Shown here: one piece after another, positions 62,927-64,000 of the stretch
How positions within the stretch are numbered: position 1 is the stretch's first letter
Layout of the letters: each line of letters begins with the position of its first letter
NCBI GenBank assembly: GCA_964547905.1
Contig: CAZJPN010000079.1
Span: 11,060 to 75,059, forward strand
Direction: 5' to 3'
DNA from: JAJYLM01 sp964547905
GTDB lineage: Bacteria; JAMCPX01
Length of the DNA: 64,000 bases
Notes under the pieces: model-generated
Told to the model about the DNA's origin: nothing
Database searches by the model: none
Seen by the model: the letters and a program-made list of their open reading frames with translations, nothing else
Translations under genes and position numbers: made by a program

Positions 62927-63703
62927 ATGGCATTATCAACAATACAAATAAAAAATGTCGAGGATGTTTTAAAAAATAGCCTCCGTAATAAATTCCTTAA
63001 CTACAAACCAGAACCAGCATCAATGCCTTTTCATACAAGGCTCCTTGGGAAAGATAGGATGGCTCTATTTTCCTTTATTCATTCTCTTAATACAACCTTC
63101 GGAACAAGTGTTTTCGAACCGGTGGCTGTTGCACTGGCATCAAAAAGCTTTAAATCAGCTAAATCTCATACTGTAGCAGGTGAGTATATCAGTGAAGCAG
63201 CACAGGTAGAAATACAAAGAATAATGGATGAGCTTACGACAGCAACATCTTCTCCTGACAAACAAGCAGAGATTGAGGCAATAAGAAAGATTTGTAAAAA
63301 AGGAGCTATGAAAAAGGTAAAACCCACTATAGTAGATGTGATGCTTCAAAGTGATAAAGATGAATTGTACCTGATTGATTTAAAAACTGCTAAACCAAAC
63401 GTAGGAGAATTCAAGGGATTTAAAAGAACTTTATTAGAATGGGTTGCGGTTGTTCTGGCTTCAAATCCTAAAGCTGAAGTTAATACGCTAATTGCAATAC
63501 CTTATAATCCTTATGAACCAGAACCTTACAGCAGATGGACAATAAGGGGCATGTTGGATTTAAAAAACGAGTTAAAGGTTGCAGAGGAGTTCTGGGATTT
63601 CGTAGGCGGTAAAGGAACTTATAAAGACCTGTTGGATTGTTTTGAAAGAGTTGGGATAGAGTTAAGTCCTGAAATTGATAAATATTTCGAAAGATTCAAG
63701 TAG
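62927..63703 (+). CDS. Type II restriction endonuclease, TdeIII/MjaII-like
   Basis: 258 aa. A PD-(D/E)XK-type site is visible: D137 in PTIVDVMLQ and D151-L-K153 in LYLIDLKTAKPN, followed by GFKRTLLEWVAVVLAS. This DLKTAKPN and KR.LLEW pattern is that of the TdeIII restriction endonuclease family, whose known members cut GGNCC; specificity here is inferred only. Start 2 bp after the previous gene. Base composition of the cassette is visibly more AT-rich than the housekeeping genes, consistent with transfer. Confidence 0.75.
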   Translation: MALSTIQIKNVEDVLKNSLRNKFLNYKPEPASMPFHTRLLGKDRMALFSFIHSLNTTFGTSVFEPVAVALASKSFKSAKSHTVAGEYISEAAQVEIQRIMDELTTATSSPDKQAEIEAIRKICKKGAMKKVKPTIVDVMLQSDKDELYLIDLKTAKPNVGEFKGFKRTLLEWVAVVLASNPKAEVNTLIAIPYNPYEPEPYSRWTIRGMLDLKNELKVAEEFWDFVGGKGTYKDLLDCFERVGIELSPEIDKYFERFK

Positions 63704-64000
63704 GGGAGTCCAGGGGGCTGCCTTTGACATTGGGCAAAGATGTAGATGGTTTCTATCAACCCGTTTTATCAGCTTAGCTACTTTTTGGGGAAGTTGATCA
63801 GTCATAAATTCCATATAGCAAATCATGGCAGAAAGTACAACGACTGCATGGTTTATGGGAGAGAAGGGGTCACCCATTTAAAGTGCACCTGTCAAGAGAA
63901 AAGTTCATCCCTATCGTGAGAAACGGAGTTTCTCACGGCTGTTCCATACTTTGGTGTTATCACCATCTCTACCATTGCCGTAGTTTCTTTGTGTTTGTGT
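63704..64000. other. Window end, possible decayed minus-strand ORF
   Basis: On the minus strand about 55 codons from 63877 read through as ordinary protein-like sequence (PINHAVVVLSAMICYMEF, TDQLPQKVAKLIKRVDRN) with no ribosome site or known family; it may be a transposase relic. A hairpin CGTGAGAAAC-GGA-GTTTCTCACG is at 63915-63937. No intact gene. Confidence 0.35.

Noticed and set aside
1..64000. CRISPR array
   Set aside because: No regularly spaced direct repeats were found; recurring motifs are dispersed over kilobases.

Overview
The window looks like chromosome from a Gram-negative, probably anaerobic or microaerophilic bacterium of moderate to low GC. The two-membrane envelope is inferred from TolC, AsmA-like and LolA-like proteins. 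Anaerobic habits are suggested by a 4-hydroxybutyryl-CoA dehydratase-type radical enzyme, ThyX, FeoB, a hemerythrin and a nine-haem cytochrome. The mix (paired ArsA-like ATPases, an OB/HD phosphohydrolase next to a CCA-type nucleotidyltransferase, NtrC-type regulators, multihaem lipoproteins) resembles deltaproteobacterial lineages such as Desulfobacterota or Myxococcota. That placement is an inference; there is no rRNA here.

Layout. 0-3.2 kb: a minus-strand PilZ-XRE-gyrB operon. 3.3-8.7 kb: a tetR-tolC-emrA-emrB efflux operon ending in a LolA-like gene. 8.8-16.1 kb: an MFS exporter, a dCMP deaminase, then gatB-asmA-mtnA. 16.2-20.9 kb: an acyl-CoA island whose products could link 4-hydroxybutyryl-CoA, crotonyl-CoA and acetoacetyl-CoA, plus an amidohydrolase. 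20.9-24.2 kb: repeats, tRNA-Ser(CGA), an orphan second EmrB-type exporter and a decayed ORF. 24.2-30.1 kb: Fur-boxed feoB, two ArsA-like ATPases and murJ. 30.1-38.1 kb: a conserved hypothetical and comEC on the minus strand, then an ABC exporter, OB/HD protein and CCA-type enzyme in one plus-strand operon. 38.1-46.6 kb: thyX, leuS, multihaem lipoprotein, hemerythrin, SDR and aroD. 46.7-51.0 kb: a tightly packed operon of a haem-c-motif sensor kinase, an archaemetzincin, a sigma-54 response regulator and tatC. 51.0-58.1 kb: dynamin-like GTPase, SDR, anmK, amidohydrolase, PIN/Phd toxin-antitoxin pair and ATP-grasp protein. 58.2-64.0 kb: an AT-rich accessory end with an ORF6N protein, a truncated or chimeric MvaI/BcnI-like protein and a three-gene restriction-modification cassette.

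The most unusual items are: the archaemetzincin wedged between a kinase and its regulator; the three-gene R-M cassette whose middle gene is unrecognised and has a PD..EVG..K stretch plus a Cys/His cluster; a ~25-nt dispersed motif whose recognised copies nearly all face the same way although neighbouring genes do not; a two-copy MITE-like inverted-repeat element; an asymmetric ArsA pair; and a perfect terminator-like hairpin in the leader of the dynamin-like gene. No CRISPR array, rRNA, intact prophage or complete insertion sequence was seen.
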